DNA from: Hominimerdicola alba
GTDB taxonomy: Bacteria > Bacillota > Clostridia > Oscillospirales > Ruminococcaceae
Length of the DNA stretch: 51,081 nt
Reading direction: 5' to 3'
Assembly (NCBI RefSeq): GCF_900109655.1
Contig: NZ_FOAT01000020.1
Span: forward strand, 1 to 51,081
Under the pieces are notes generated by a model that saw only the letters and a program-made list of their open reading frames with translations, was not told where the DNA came from and did not search any database. Both the position numbers and the translations under genes were made by a program. Shown piece by piece: positions 1-8,339 of the stretch; within the stretch, counting starts at the first letter, position 1; every line of letters begins with the position of its first letter.

Positions 1-264
1 CTTACCCATACTGGTACGAAGAGTTTTCTTGCTGTGACCGTTACGACTGTTGTCGGTAGCCTTGTTCTTAACGTCATACGGCTCGTATCCAAGCTCGGAA
101 TCAAGCTCTGATTCAAGGCTACCTTCCATAAATCCGGCAAGTGCCTCCTTGAAAAGTTCCTGAATATCGTCCATGCTCTGAATATTCGCTGCCGAAAGAA
201 AATCACTTATTAGCTCTCTTCTTGCTCGCTGCTCTTCTGTTTCATTTCTTCGTCTTCTGCTCAT
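1..264 (-). CDS. IS256-family transposase, N-terminal part (runs off the window)
   Basis: The first 88 codons of a mutator-type (IS256) transposase are visible; the rest is beyond the left edge. The start at 264 is set by GGAGG about 9 nt upstream. The visible part begins with the basic run MSRRRRNETEEQRARREL. It continues into the family's N-terminal core, with an ELFKEALAGFMEG helix, the ELDSELGY motif and an NSRNGHSKKT segment, which precede the DDE catalytic domain in this family. The DDE residues are not in view, so activity cannot be judged. Confidence 0.85.
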   Translation of the reverse strand, partial: MSRRRRNETEEQRARRELISDFLSAANIQSMDDIQELFKEALAGFMEGSLESELDSELGYEPYDVKNKATDNSRNGHSKKTLRTSMGK

Positions 265-269
265 AATTA

Positions 270-323
270 AAACCTCCAAAGTAGTGTCTCTTCTATTATA
301 CACTACTTTGGAGGTTTACACAA
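270..323 (-). promoter_or_regulatory. IS promoter inside an RBS-hiding hairpin
   Basis: On the minus strand TTGTGT (318-323) and TATAAT (295-300) are separated by exactly 17 nt and lie just upstream of the transposase. The arms 270-287 and 300-317 form a perfect 18-bp inverted repeat with a 12-nt loop. A transcript entering from outside the IS would fold it and bury the GGAGG ribosome site (273-277). A transcript starting at the IS promoter lacks most of the distal arm and leaves the site free. This is a known way for IS elements to avoid activation by flanking promoters. Confidence 0.7.
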
Positions 324-404
324 ATTTTTGGATAGACTCTTTCAAGCATCAGATCGACTTTGAAGGACGTGTGCCGAGTCTGAATATAATTTTTCACAAT
401 CGGT

Positions 405-788
405 TTAATTTTCACCTATCTTCCTCTCCTTCAAAACCTCGCAGTTAGCACCGCACCTTTTTATTCCTTCATAAACAACATTTTTGTAAAACGAAGATTC
501 ATCAGCGAAACGACTAAACTGCTCATATGACTTCACAGTCACACAGACAGTTATATCGTGTTCAAGACTAAGATCACTGTCCAGCTTAACAATAGTCTTG
601 CTTTGTTTGCGAATTTCCTCATCAGTCAGATCGACTGTCAGAAGAATATCAACATCGGATTCTTCGTCTTGATCTCCCCTGGCATATGAACCATAAAGAT
701 ATCCGTTTATCAGTGCTTCACCAAAAACGCCTTTTACTCGCTCCATTGCTTCATCAAGAATTTCAAGAGCATCTTGTTGTGTATGCAT
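405..788 (-). CDS. MNT-type nucleotidyltransferase
   Basis: A 127-aa protein of the pol-beta nucleotidyltransferase superfamily (MNT/KNTase type). The hallmark GSYARG is at residues 33-38, followed by SDVDILL with metal-binding Asp45 and Asp47. Members often act as AMP-transferring antitoxins in toxin-antitoxin pairs or as small-molecule modifiers. The start at 788 has GGAAGG 8 nt upstream; a longer frame would run into the preceding gene. It follows the DUF3791 gene with a one-nucleotide gap, so the two are surely cotranscribed. The usual HEPN partner of MNT antitoxins is absent, so a DUF3791 partner is an inference. Confidence 0.7.
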   Translation of the reverse strand: MHTQQDALEILDEAMERVKGVFGEALINGYLYGSYARGDQDEESDVDILLTVDLTDEEIRKQSKTIVKLDSDLSLEHDITVCVTVKSYEQFSRFADESSFYKNVVYEGIKRCGANCEVLKERKIGEN

Positions 789-789
789 A

Positions 790-1218
790 TTAAATACCTT
801 CCTGTTCCTCGCAGAACAGTCCGAACACAAAAAGTGCGGACTGTCCGTAAAGACCCGTTTCATCATCAGCAAAACTGCCACCGGTTGCAGATGTGTAGAA
901 TTTATCCATTGCTTCAATTTCGGTGATATGGTATTTTTTCGATACCATATTTACTATATTGGGAACAATAATTGACCTTATGTTTGAATGGTCAGAGATC
1001 AGATTATTATCATATTGTTTGCTGAATTCATTATCTAAATACTCATCTATAAACTGCATCAAATATTCCGTTCCCATACCATGCAGATCATCATAGTCAT
1101 TTTCCAGCAGCTCGATCAGTTTTTCACGTTTAAAAAGCTGATATACCACATCACCGGTTTTGCCTGTATGTTTCGCATATTGTTCTATGCAAAACGTTAT
1201 AAATGATATTATGTTCAT
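790..1218 (-). CDS. DUF3791-domain protein
   Basis: A 142-aa protein. Residues 1-65 match the DUF3791 pattern common in Ruminococcus and Clostridia: an FITFCIEQYAKHTGK start, a VVYQLFKREK helix, then the DLHGMGTEYLMQFIDEYL segment. Residues 80-142 form a second helical segment ending in SFADDETGLYGQSALFVFGL, often seen with this family. DUF3791 genes frequently sit beside DUF3990 or other candidate toxin/modifier genes; the function is not established. Here the partner is the nucleotidyltransferase immediately downstream. No signal peptide or membrane span is visible, so it is presumably cytosolic. Confidence 0.6.
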   Translation of the reverse strand: MNIISFITFCIEQYAKHTGKTGDVVYQLFKREKLIELLENDYDDLHGMGTEYLMQFIDEYLDNEFSKQYDNNLISDHSNIRSIIVPNIVNMVSKKYHITEIEAMDKFYTSATGGSFADDETGLYGQSALFVFGLFCEEQEGI

Positions 1219-1295
1219 TTATCTATCCTCTTAGCAGATAATGCTTTACACATTTCAAACCAACTTATAATATGCACATTCATTATTAACACATC

Positions 1296-1352
1296 ATTTA
1301 ACGCACGAGTGTGTTAGATTAAAAGTATTAAATCGCACTTCGAGCGTTAAAT
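1296..1352. repeat. Inverted repeat upstream of the DUF3791 gene
   Basis: ATTTAACGCACGAGTG (1296-1311) faces CACTTCGAGCGTTAAAT (1336-1352), an imperfect 16-17 bp dyad. A related half-site (ACGCACGATTTAACACAC) follows at about 1373-1390. The dyad may be an operator for the two downstream minus-strand genes or the edge of a small decayed element; I cannot tell which. Apart from these repeats and the gene fragment below, the 1219-1667 gap shows nothing else. Confidence 0.4.
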
Positions 1353-1383
1353 CAAGTCCTTTGTGATGAATTTTACGCACGAT

Positions 1384-1605
1384 TTAACACACGTTTTTAA
1401 GTGAGTACCAAATCATGATATAATGACAGTCTTTTATCCGTTCCTGATATTCAAGTAAATCGCATGTATATTTTGATATTTTTATTTCATCACCAAGTTC
1501 AGTAGGTTATGTAACAACATACACAGCGATATCTTCAGAATAATTATTTATCAGCTCATTCAACTTATTATCATCACAGAACAGGAAGACAGCATTATCA
1601 CTCAT
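1384..1605 (-). pseudogene. Fragment of an unrecognised small protein with an internal stop
   Basis: From ATG at 1605, an AAGG close upstream leads into MSDNAVFLFCDDNKLNEL and 32 residues to a TAA at 1507-1509. The same frame then stays open for 40 more codons, ending at TAA 1384-1386. The composition looks protein-like on both sides of the stop, which suggests a nonsense mutation in an old gene or gene fragment of about 73 codons. I do not recognise the family. It could also be two chance ORFs. Confidence 0.3.
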
Positions 1606-1629
1606 CCTTATTACAGAATCAAATGATAA

Positions 1630-1668
1630 CACCGAAGCCGACTTGTGGTGTCAGCTTCGGGATATTTT
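1630..1668 (-). terminator. Hairpin after the AlbA_2 gene
   Basis: A stem of 11 bp (1632-1642 with 1650-1660) lies directly behind the stop codon of the AlbA_2 gene. On the minus-strand RNA the single mismatch becomes a G-U pair. The following U-run is weak, so termination strength is uncertain. Confidence 0.5.
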
Positions 1669-3149
1669 TATATGCTGGTTTCTTTGAGCCGATAAGTTCT
1701 GTTGCGGTTGGCACCCTCGGCAACAACGATACCGTCTGCGATGAGGGAGTTCAAAAGATTTTTTACTCTTGTGGTTTTTACACCAAGAAGCTCTGTGAGC
1801 TCGGATGATCTGACATTTACATGATCTGTCAGATACTCGATAATAGTTTCTTTCTGTAGTTCAGTGACTTTCTTTTTATCGTCACTTTTTATCGTCACCT
1901 TTTTATCGTCACCGACGATAACAGTATCATCATTTGAAACGGAAAGAGACATAGTTATTCTAGCCGGCTCGAAATTCTCAGTAATTATCGGAGCTTCCCA
2001 GCCCTGCTTGTCCCAGATACTGTAAATATTGGGTATACCGCTGCCGGCACGCTCACCTATATCTATAAGGTTGAACATCTTGATAAGTGTGGTGTTTCTC
2101 GGGTCGGAGATACCGCCGCTTTTTGCGTCCTCAATGGCAATACGGAAATTGCCGGGATTCGAGAACGTGATAACGTCCTTTTTCTTGATTATTACAAGAC
2201 CCTGCCTGCCGTAATAATCTGCATTGATTATGCAGTTAGCAAGCGCTTCACGCAGGGCAGTATGAACGGGTGTATCGTCAATGCGCTCGCCATTTTTGAT
2301 CTTGAATGGAGTTTTAATATCCTGAGCAATTCGGTTGTAGACCTTAAAATAAAAGTCATAAACATTGCCGCTCCATTCACCCGATGATGAAACTATTCTG
2401 TCAGTCCAGCGAGTTGTATCATCAAAATGCTCCTGATAATCGAGAAAATAGTTCGGGAACTCCTTGACGATCTCGTACTCGTGACCGAACATCAGCAGAC
2501 CCGCGACCGTCGGATAACGCTTTCCGTCTTTTCCCCTACTGACCGCTCCCAGCTTGTATAGGAAATCTTCGTCCTCCAAATCTTCCCAAACGTGACCGGG
2601 ACGGGAGTGCCACATACGGATACGGTAGCTTCGGATACTGTCGTAATCGAAAACGTCCATATCCATGTTTTCAAGCACAAGCATATCCTGCGATCTGCTC
2701 GCCGCGTCGCGCATCATCGCCTGCACTTCGTCCTTTGTGCAGTGATAGTCGCCCTCGCCGTTGCGACGATAAGTCCCCGAGAGCGGATTACCGTCGATAA
2801 ATATCGGCTTGTCTGGACGCTCGGCACGAGGCACCCTGATAACAACGATGGTCTTGCCGTCAACGTTCTCGGTCTGAACGTCTTTTTCAGTGAGAATATT
2901 TAAGCTGACCTTGTTCGGGTTATTTATTATCCTCCAAAATTCTTCGATAAGATATATCGGGTCGGGCAGTTCGACCGCATGAAGCGATTTATCTTTGAGT
3001 TCCTCGACGCCAAGCAGGATAACTCCGCCCAGCGTATTAGCGAACGCAGAGTATGTCTCCCAAATGCTGTTAGGCAGACCTCCGAGTGCTTTCTTGGCTT
3101 CTATACGGTTGTTCTCACGGTATTTTTCTAAGTGGTTTAGATCTATCAT
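1668..3149 (-). CDS. AlbA_2 (Schlafen-type) ATP-binding protein
   Basis: A 493-aa protein with three parts. An AlbA_2 domain (about residues 15-125) shows the acidic ENNRIEAKKALG start and FANTLGGVILLGVEE core. A HATPase_c_4 domain, as in RecG-like regulators (about 295-390), shows the ALREALANCIINADYY ATP-lid region and GSGIPNI glycine motif. A C-terminal winged helix (about 430-490) carries the VNVRSSELTELLGVK segment. A short lysine-rich tandem repeat (KKVTIKSDDKKKVT) joins the last two. Members are predicted nucleic-acid-binding regulators and are common in defence islands. The start at 3149 has AGGTGA 5 nt upstream. A second copy of its 3' end is found at 5078-5187. Confidence 0.75.
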   Translation of the reverse strand: MIDLNHLEKYRENNRIEAKKALGGLPNSIWETYSAFANTLGGVILLGVEELKDKSLHAVELPDPIYLIEEFWRIINNPNKVSLNILTEKDVQTENVDGKTIVVIRVPRAERPDKPIFIDGNPLSGTYRRNGEGDYHCTKDEVQAMMRDAASRSQDMLVLENMDMDVFDYDSIRSYRIRMWHSRPGHVWEDLEDEDFLYKLGAVSRGKDGKRYPTVAGLLMFGHEYEIVKEFPNYFLDYQEHFDDTTRWTDRIVSSSGEWSGNVYDFYFKVYNRIAQDIKTPFKIKNGERIDDTPVHTALREALANCIINADYYGRQGLVIIKKKDVITFSNPGNFRIAIEDAKSGGISDPRNTTLIKMFNLIDIGERAGSGIPNIYSIWDKQGWEAPIITENFEPARITMSLSVSNDDTVIVGDDKKVTIKSDDKKKVTELQKETIIEYLTDHVNVRSSELTELLGVKTTRVKNLLNSLIADGIVVAEGANRNRTYRLKETSI

Positions 3150-3331
3150 TTTGTCACCTGCTTATAATAGTTTCTTAGTTGTGGTTTTTCACAACTCGCA
3201 AGAATATACTGACATACCCTTGTACTTATACGTTAAAATCAATGATGCAGATCATAACAACGGACAAAATCACCTTGAAATTTTTCATGTTCCGCCTGTG
3301 AATTTGCAGGTATAAGTAGGAGGACTTTTTT

Positions 3332-3748
3332 ATGAGCAGATATAAGAGTGAACAGACAGCATACGATCCACTGAAAAAGAAATACGTTCCGTTATGGCGC
3401 TTGGACACCAACACTGTGACCGTCACTCACTTCAACAGTGATACGCTTGCTGTCGAGAGCAAGACATACAGCACTGATTTCATCAGGTATCATCTTCATT
3501 TCTCTGACAGCCATTGCCCTGACAGGCTTCGCAGACTCGTCAACGATGGCAGGATAGAGCAGTACCTTGATGATATGGAACTGAAAGTCAGTGAAGCTAT
3601 CTCCTGTCAGGTGAAGCTTTGGAAACAGACTGACAGCTGCTATCAGAAAGCTGTTCTCAGCGGTGATGCTGAGAAGATGCTCGGTCTTGAAAACTGCTTT
3701 ATCAGTATGGCGAGAAAAGCAGTGTTTGAGTGTATGGTTTATATCTAA
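3332..3748 (+). CDS. TnpV-like transposon-associated protein
   Basis: A 138-aa protein with a strong GGAGGA ribosome site before the start. The C-terminal 75 residues (RLRRLVNDGRIEQYLDDME, a helical linker, then MLGLENCFISMARKAVFECMVYI in two pieces) follow the layout of the TnpV family of Clostridial transposons: a LLxSGKLxxYL-type segment and a final helix ending in hydrophobic residues. TnpV proteins travel with integrative elements; the molecular role is unknown. The gene is alone on the plus strand between the AlbA_2 gene and the ATPase fragment and has its own terminator. Assignment is by pattern only. Confidence 0.45.
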   Translation: MSRYKSEQTAYDPLKKKYVPLWRLDTNTVTVTHFNSDTLAVESKTYSTDFIRYHLHFSDSHCPDRLRRLVNDGRIEQYLDDMELKVSEAISCQVKLWKQTDSCYQKAVLSGDAEKMLGLENCFISMARKAVFECMVYI

Positions 3749-3755
3749 GAGCTAA

Positions 3756-3786
3756 CGGCTGTGCCTTCGGGTGCAGCCGATTTTAA
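3756..3786 (+). terminator. Rho-independent terminator of the TnpV-like gene
   Basis: CGGCTG (3756-3761) pairs with CAGCCG (3774-3779) around a TTCG-containing loop, followed by TTTT, 8 nt after the stop codon. This is a typical intrinsic terminator. Confidence 0.75.
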
Positions 3787-3808
3787 TCATATCAGCTTAA
3801 AACGAATA

Positions 3809-5014
3809 TCATCCTCCTAACATCTCTTCAAAAAAAGTTGTAAGCTCATTAATTTCGGGATTATTAGAAGAAAATAAAAAGTCAACTATAATGTTTACTA
3901 AATCACTTTCCGTTTTTCTAATCTGCTCTAATTCATTTTTAAGAACACCATAAAGTGTTTTCCCATTACTAATTTTGTCCAAATCAGTATATACAGAATT
4001 TTTTACATCTATAGCATATTTCTTTGTAATAACGTCTAATGATTTTTGCTGAAACAAATAATCATTTAATTCTCTGAACAAAGCTGTATCTACATTTTTG
4101 ATTAATTTTTCCAACAAAAATTTTTCTAGACTTTTTACAGGTAAATAATGGGGTGGATTTGTGAAACCTATTTTTTCTTTCCTCATAAAACTGGAAACTT
4201 GATTCTTAATATCTCTATCCAAAACAATGAGGATTTTTGTTGTACTCAATGCCAAATTAGACCTTATGGTATCAAATGCAAATCTCAGAACTTGTGTCCA
4301 ACCTCCAACAGAGATAACTAACACTCTCTTGTTGGAAAGCAATCTTTTTTCCCTGAGAATTTTATCGATAATCTTTTTAGCCAAATCATCCTCTACCATT
4401 ATGATATAATCATGTCCATAGTTTGATGATTCGAGATTTCTTGTCGCATATACTGGATAGCATGGATTGATACTCTCTAATTTTCCATCTATATGACGTT
4501 GTAAATAATATATGTTTTCAGTGGAAATGCTCCTAATCAACTCAATAGAATGCGTAGAGAATAATACAACCGTATTATAATTTTCTGCAATATTATTTAG
4601 AAAAAAAACTAGTCTTCTGAGAGATGAAGAATGTAAGGCTAACTCAACTTCATCAAGGAACATAAAAGCTGGTGCTGTTCCACGTACTTCTTTCTGCAAT
4701 CTTCTTTCTATTGAGCTTAAAATGGTCAATAATAGGTTTTCACCAGTTGACATATTTAATTGGCTTATCAATGAGCCTTTATTCTCATAATAATATGCAG
4801 GGCGCTTTAAGTTCATGCTTCTTGCTTCATCATTTTTCAGCATATAAAGTGTACTATAATAGTTTTCATCATCATGAAGTATGATACCTAAATTTTTTGC
4901 TACAAAATCAGAAGCTTCAATTAATTGCTCTTTTTTTATCGATGCTAATTTTCCCAACGATGAAGAGTATTGACTAAGAAACGTCGTAAATACGCGGGGT
5001 TTATGACCAGACAA
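3809..5014 (-). pseudogene. OLD-like ATPase/TOPRIM protein, C-terminal part (separated from its N-terminus)
   Basis: From about 4964 down to 3809 this is the distal two thirds of an ABC-type ATPase fused to a TOPRIM domain. Visible are the signature STGENLLL, Walker B with FMFLDEVELALH, the switch histidine in FSTHS, then TOPRIM landmarks IIMVEDD, VISVGG and IVLDRD. There is no Walker A. The missing N-terminal part, with GENGSGKST, lies on the same strand at 28742-29082. The first about 16 codons from the ATG at 5014 belong to the inserted element. Joined at the 16-bp core the reading frame is continuous, giving about 500 aa, normal for class 1 OLD-type proteins, which are ATP-dependent nucleases of phage defence. 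As it stands the gene should be inactive. Confidence 0.8.
4949..4964. other. Left attachment core (attL)
   Basis: The 16-bp copy TTTTCCCAACGATGAA lies at the junction between ATPase coding sequence (to the left) and element sequence (to the right). The matching right copy is at 28726-28741. Confidence 0.7.
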
Positions 5015-5020
5015 GCAAGA

Positions 5021-5042
5021 TTTACGACCAACTTACGACCGA
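5021..5042 (+). repeat. Left arm-type integrase repeats
   Basis: Two tandem 11-bp units, ATTTACGACCA and ACTTACGACCG, in the same orientation and register as the array at the right end (28591-28623). A degenerate unit at 5001 (TTATGACCAG) and an inverted TTTACGACG at 4982-4990 lie nearby. Arm-site binding by the N-terminal domain of Tn916-type integrases fits this arrangement. Confidence 0.6.
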
Positions 5043-5077
5043 ATTGTTGAGGACACGTTTGATATGAAATTAATAAT

Positions 5078-5114
5078 CCCGAAGCCGACTATTGTGGTTG
5101 GCTTCGGGATTTTT
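5078..5114 (+). terminator. Strong hairpin, likely bidirectional terminator
   Basis: A perfect 12-bp stem (CCCGAAGCCGAC at 5078-5089 with 5097-5108) and a 7-nt loop, followed on the plus strand by TTTTT. It lies about 160 nt beyond the stop of the res gene and may also stop the minus-strand defence operon. It is a near copy of the hairpin behind the AlbA_2 gene. Confidence 0.6.
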
Positions 5115-5187
5115 ATGTTGCTTGTTTTCTTTGAGCAGATAGGTTCTGTTGCGGTTGGCACCCTCGCAACAACGGTACCGTCAGCGA
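5109..5187 (-). pseudogene. Remnant of a second AlbA_2 gene tail
   Basis: This stretch aligns almost base for base with the last 75 nt of the AlbA_2 gene at 1668-3149, including the downstream hairpin, with small indels that break the frame. The product side reads VAxGANRNRTY as in the intact gene. Only the tail is left. The remaining 5188-5275 shows nothing recognisable. Confidence 0.6.
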
Positions 5188-5275
5188 TATAGCAAAAGAA
5201 TATGTAATTAAATATTATAAAGCAGACTCTAATGAATTGCTCCATAAGCCTGCTTTAATACATTTAGATATTCAA

Positions 5276-8200
5276 TTATTTGGTAACTATATTAAGCAGC
5301 GACTGATAACTGTCAATAACATCATAAACAACATTATCACTGCTTATAGCCTTGAAATGCTCCCTTGCACAATGTATCTTGCCTTTTTCAATATCACGGA
5401 GCTGCATTGAAGACATGGAGCCTTTGGTCTCCGCAATGAAATAGATATGCTTGACCTCACCCTCATAGAAAGCTATCGCCCAGTCGGGATTGTACTTGCC
5501 GACAGGTGTGGAAATATAGAAACCGTTCGGCAGCTTGACATATACTGCAACAGCCTTGTTTGTATCAAGCTCCGTTGCGAAATCATGCTCATTAGTGCTG
5601 TCATAAACGATGTGATCGTAGAGGTGCTTCTGAGCTTTCATTGCATTAACATTCAGCTTGCCCTTTATAGTAGGCTCTGTGAACACTTCCGTGCCGTAAT
5701 GGTCATCAAGAGCGTGATAGGTGATATGCTCAATAATAGCCGTCGCTTTCTGCTCATTGATAAGCTGGGCAGATTTGAGTATGAATTCTTCGGGATTATA
5801 CTTGTACTGCTCAAAAACCATAGGTTGAATTCCAGTCAATATATGAACAATGTCTTTTCTTGTAAGACCTGTTTCTGCAACCAGCTTGCCGACAAGATCA
5901 TATTTTACGCTCTTGTTTGCAGTGATAGCTCTTGTTTCGGTAGCAGACTCGTTTTTCTTCATGGATTCGCCCTTTTCAAGCTCCGCCTTAGACTTGATGC
6001 TTTCCATTGAGCCAGTTTCAATTTTATAGAATATCTTCTGAACTCTCAGCTTATCGTTCAAAACGTTTATTGCATTTTTGATAAGCTCCTCAGTCTCGAA
6101 ATCAACTACATATACTGACTTAGAATTGATTTTCTCCCACAGTGCCTTAAATTCGGGCATAGCGAGCTTTTTATCATCGACTTTAAGCTCAACATTATTC
6201 TTACGGGCATCTTCGGGCTGAATTGCTTTTTCATCATAAATGCTTTCGATGATCTCTATAACAGCAGGGGCGCTGTCGGCTACTTCCTCTGCTACCTTGA
6301 TCTCATTGTTAGCCTTATCTTCATAGTATTTGTCAGTAAGCTGTCCGCGCTTGATATAACCGTTGGAGATCATATCTTCATAGATAGCCTGTGCAAGATC
6401 GTCATCAATGACCTGAGTGTTGCCCTTATCATCGCTGATCTCTCTGCCTTTGAACAGATCAGCGGTAACAGCCTTCGGTCTGTATGCGACTGCTTCTGCA
6501 ATTTCACTCTGTAAGCCCTTTGCAAAGCTGTCATAGCTTTCACTTGCGATAACCGTCAGAACATTGATATTATGTACTTCGTTTCCGAGTACACCAATGT
6601 CCATTCTGTCACCGTCCTCATTGACGCAAAGTCGCAGACCTCTGCCGACTTCCTGTCTCTTGCGCACTTCACTTGTGGACTGTTTCAAGGTACATATTTG
6701 GAACACGTTAGGGTTGTCCCAGCCTTCACGGAGAGCCGAGTGTGAGAAGATAAAACGAACAGGCGAACGCTTCGGGTCACGGTCAAGGAGCAGTTCCTTA
6801 TTCTTCATGATAAGATCATACGCCGATACATCGTCCGAGGTCTGTTCTTTCTTGTCGATCTTACCGTCGGTCAGCTTTCCTTTTTTATCAACGGAGAAAT
6901 ATCCGGCATGGGTGCTGTTCGCAGAAATTGCATCAAGATAGCGTATATAATCGTCATTCTCGCCAAGCTCCATCTGATAATTATCAATAACAGCCTTGTA
7001 TTCTTCCTCAAACATATCAGCATAGATACCGTTCACAGGCTGTCCCGATTCATCGTACTGCTTGTATTTTGCAACTTCATCTATGAAGAACAGCGACAGC
7101 ACCTTGATTCCCTTATGGAAAAGCTGTCTTTCACGCTCAATATGTGATACAATTGTTTCGTGTATCTGGATACGGCGTATCTGTTCTTCGTCTATGCTGC
7201 CCATAATATCACCGAGGAACAGCTTTTTGCCGTTCAGGAACTCAATATGATCGTCCCTTGCGTCGATACGGGAAACAGTGTAACCGTTCTTGTATTCTTC
7301 AAGCTGCCCCGACTGGTCATAGAGGTTGAATCCTTCGTTGACGGTTTTGCTGACTTGACGGACACCTGTTTTCCCCTTGACATCAAAGCGGATAGTTGCA
7401 GTCGGGTTCGCTCCCGAAACGTTGATACTTTCAAGGAAAACAAAGCCCTCTGTACCCGTTGTGCCGCTTGCGCTGATACCCTTGACCGCTATCTTCTTGA
7501 CGAGCTTTTTGTTATAGGCTTCAAGTGCATCAAGGCGGAATATCATGTTATAAATACTGTCCGACTTGTGGGTTGCAGAATAACGGAGAGTACAAAGTGG
7601 GTGAAACTCTTTCAGACGCTCCTTAGTTTGTTTGCCCTCGACCGACTGCGGCTCATCTATGATAAGCACGGGATTTGTCTTTGCGATAATGTCAATAGGG
7701 CGGCGGCTGCGGAACTCATCAAGTTTCATATAGATACGCCTTGCGTCCTTACCCTTTGCATTAAACGCCTGCGAATTGATTATCATGACGTTGATGTTAC
7801 TGTCACTTGCAAATCGGTCAATCTCGGTCAGGCGAGCAGAATTGTAGATGAAAAAGCGTATCTTCTTGCCGTATTCCTCCGCAAAATGCTCCTGCGTGAT
7901 CTGGAATGACTTATACACTCCCTCACGGATCGCAACGCTCGGCACGACCACAATAAACTTCGACCAGCCGTAAGCCTTGTTCAGCTCATACATGGTCTTG
8001 ATGTAGGTGTAGGTCTTGCCGACACCTGTTTCCATTTCGATAGTGAGGTTATACCTGCCCTCCAGCTTGTCCGAGGGCTTTATCTGATTGGTGCGCTGTA
8101 TCTTGCGGATATGTTCAAGGATAACACCGTCAGTCAGGGCAGGAATTAGCTTCTGATTTGACCAACCTATAAATTCTTCGTCGGTATCGGTCAGGCGAGT

Positions 8201-8317
8201 TTCCGCACCTCTGTCTATCATGTATGTAGGCGTGAGATAAGGCTGTCCTGCAAAGACGTCCACAACAGCTTTTGCGGCATCAGCCTGGAATTTCTGGTGT
8301 TTGAATTGTAGTTTCAT
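5276..8317 (-). CDS. Type III restriction enzyme Res-like helicase-nuclease
   Basis: A 1013-aa protein. An SF2 helicase core comes first: Walker A METGVGKT (about 95-102), DEPQ box (221-224), SAT motif (247-249) and motif VI QEVGRGLRL. A C-terminal PD-(D/E)XK nuclease follows, with PDW at about 944 and ETK at 963-965. This is the layout and length of type III Res subunits, which act with a Mod methyltransferase to translocate on and cut unmodified DNA. The start MKLQF at 8317 is chosen because AAGGAG sits 6-7 nt upstream; a longer start overlaps the preceding gene. It is the last gene of the defence operon. Its Mod partner is interrupted, so cleavage may be off unless another Mod serves it. 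Confidence 0.85.
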   Translation of the reverse strand: MKLQFKHQKFQADAAKAVVDVFAGQPYLTPTYMIDRGAETRLTDTDEEFIGWSNQKLIPALTDGVILEHIRKIQRTNQIKPSDKLEGRYNLTIEMETGVGKTYTYIKTMYELNKAYGWSKFIVVVPSVAIREGVYKSFQITQEHFAEEYGKKIRFFIYNSARLTEIDRFASDSNINVMIINSQAFNAKGKDARRIYMKLDEFRSRRPIDIIAKTNPVLIIDEPQSVEGKQTKERLKEFHPLCTLRYSATHKSDSIYNMIFRLDALEAYNKKLVKKIAVKGISASGTTGTEGFVFLESINVSGANPTATIRFDVKGKTGVRQVSKTVNEGFNLYDQSGQLEEYKNGYTVSRIDARDDHIEFLNGKKLFLGDIMGSIDEEQIRRIQIHETIVSHIERERQLFHKGIKVLSLFFIDEVAKYKQYDESGQPVNGIYADMFEEEYKAVIDNYQMELGENDDYIRYLDAISANSTHAGYFSVDKKGKLTDGKIDKKEQTSDDVSAYDLIMKNKELLLDRDPKRSPVRFIFSHSALREGWDNPNVFQICTLKQSTSEVRKRQEVGRGLRLCVNEDGDRMDIGVLGNEVHNINVLTVIASESYDSFAKGLQSEIAEAVAYRPKAVTADLFKGREISDDKGNTQVIDDDLAQAIYEDMISNGYIKRGQLTDKYYEDKANNEIKVAEEVADSAPAVIEIIESIYDEKAIQPEDARKNNVELKVDDKKLAMPEFKALWEKINSKSVYVVDFETEELIKNAINVLNDKLRVQKIFYKIETGSMESIKSKAELEKGESMKKNESATETRAITANKSVKYDLVGKLVAETGLTRKDIVHILTGIQPMVFEQYKYNPEEFILKSAQLINEQKATAIIEHITYHALDDHYGTEVFTEPTIKGKLNVNAMKAQKHLYDHIVYDSTNEHDFATELDTNKAVAVYVKLPNGFYISTPVGKYNPDWAIAFYEGEVKHIYFIAETKGSMSSMQLRDIEKGKIHCAREHFKAISSDNVVYDVIDSYQSLLNIVTK

Positions 8318-8339
8318 AAAAAACTCCTTATAATGATCA

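Larger units (their letters stand above)
1..339 (-). mobile_element. Left IS256-family element, end portion
   Basis: The outer end lies at about 339, where GAGTCTATCC read on the minus strand begins the element; the element runs leftward out of the window. Read on the minus strand, the first 52 nt differ from the start of the right-hand copy (51030 onward) at only about three positions, so these are two related but not identical copies in opposite orientation. The segment contains the IS promoter and the first 88 codons of the transposase. No target duplication can be judged because the far ends are missing. Confidence 0.85.

Noticed and set aside
5033-5245. Minus-strand frame of 70 codons at the left element end
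   Set aside because: It runs through the terminator hairpin and the AlbA_2 tail remnant out of the ancestral frame, so it is a by-product of that duplication.
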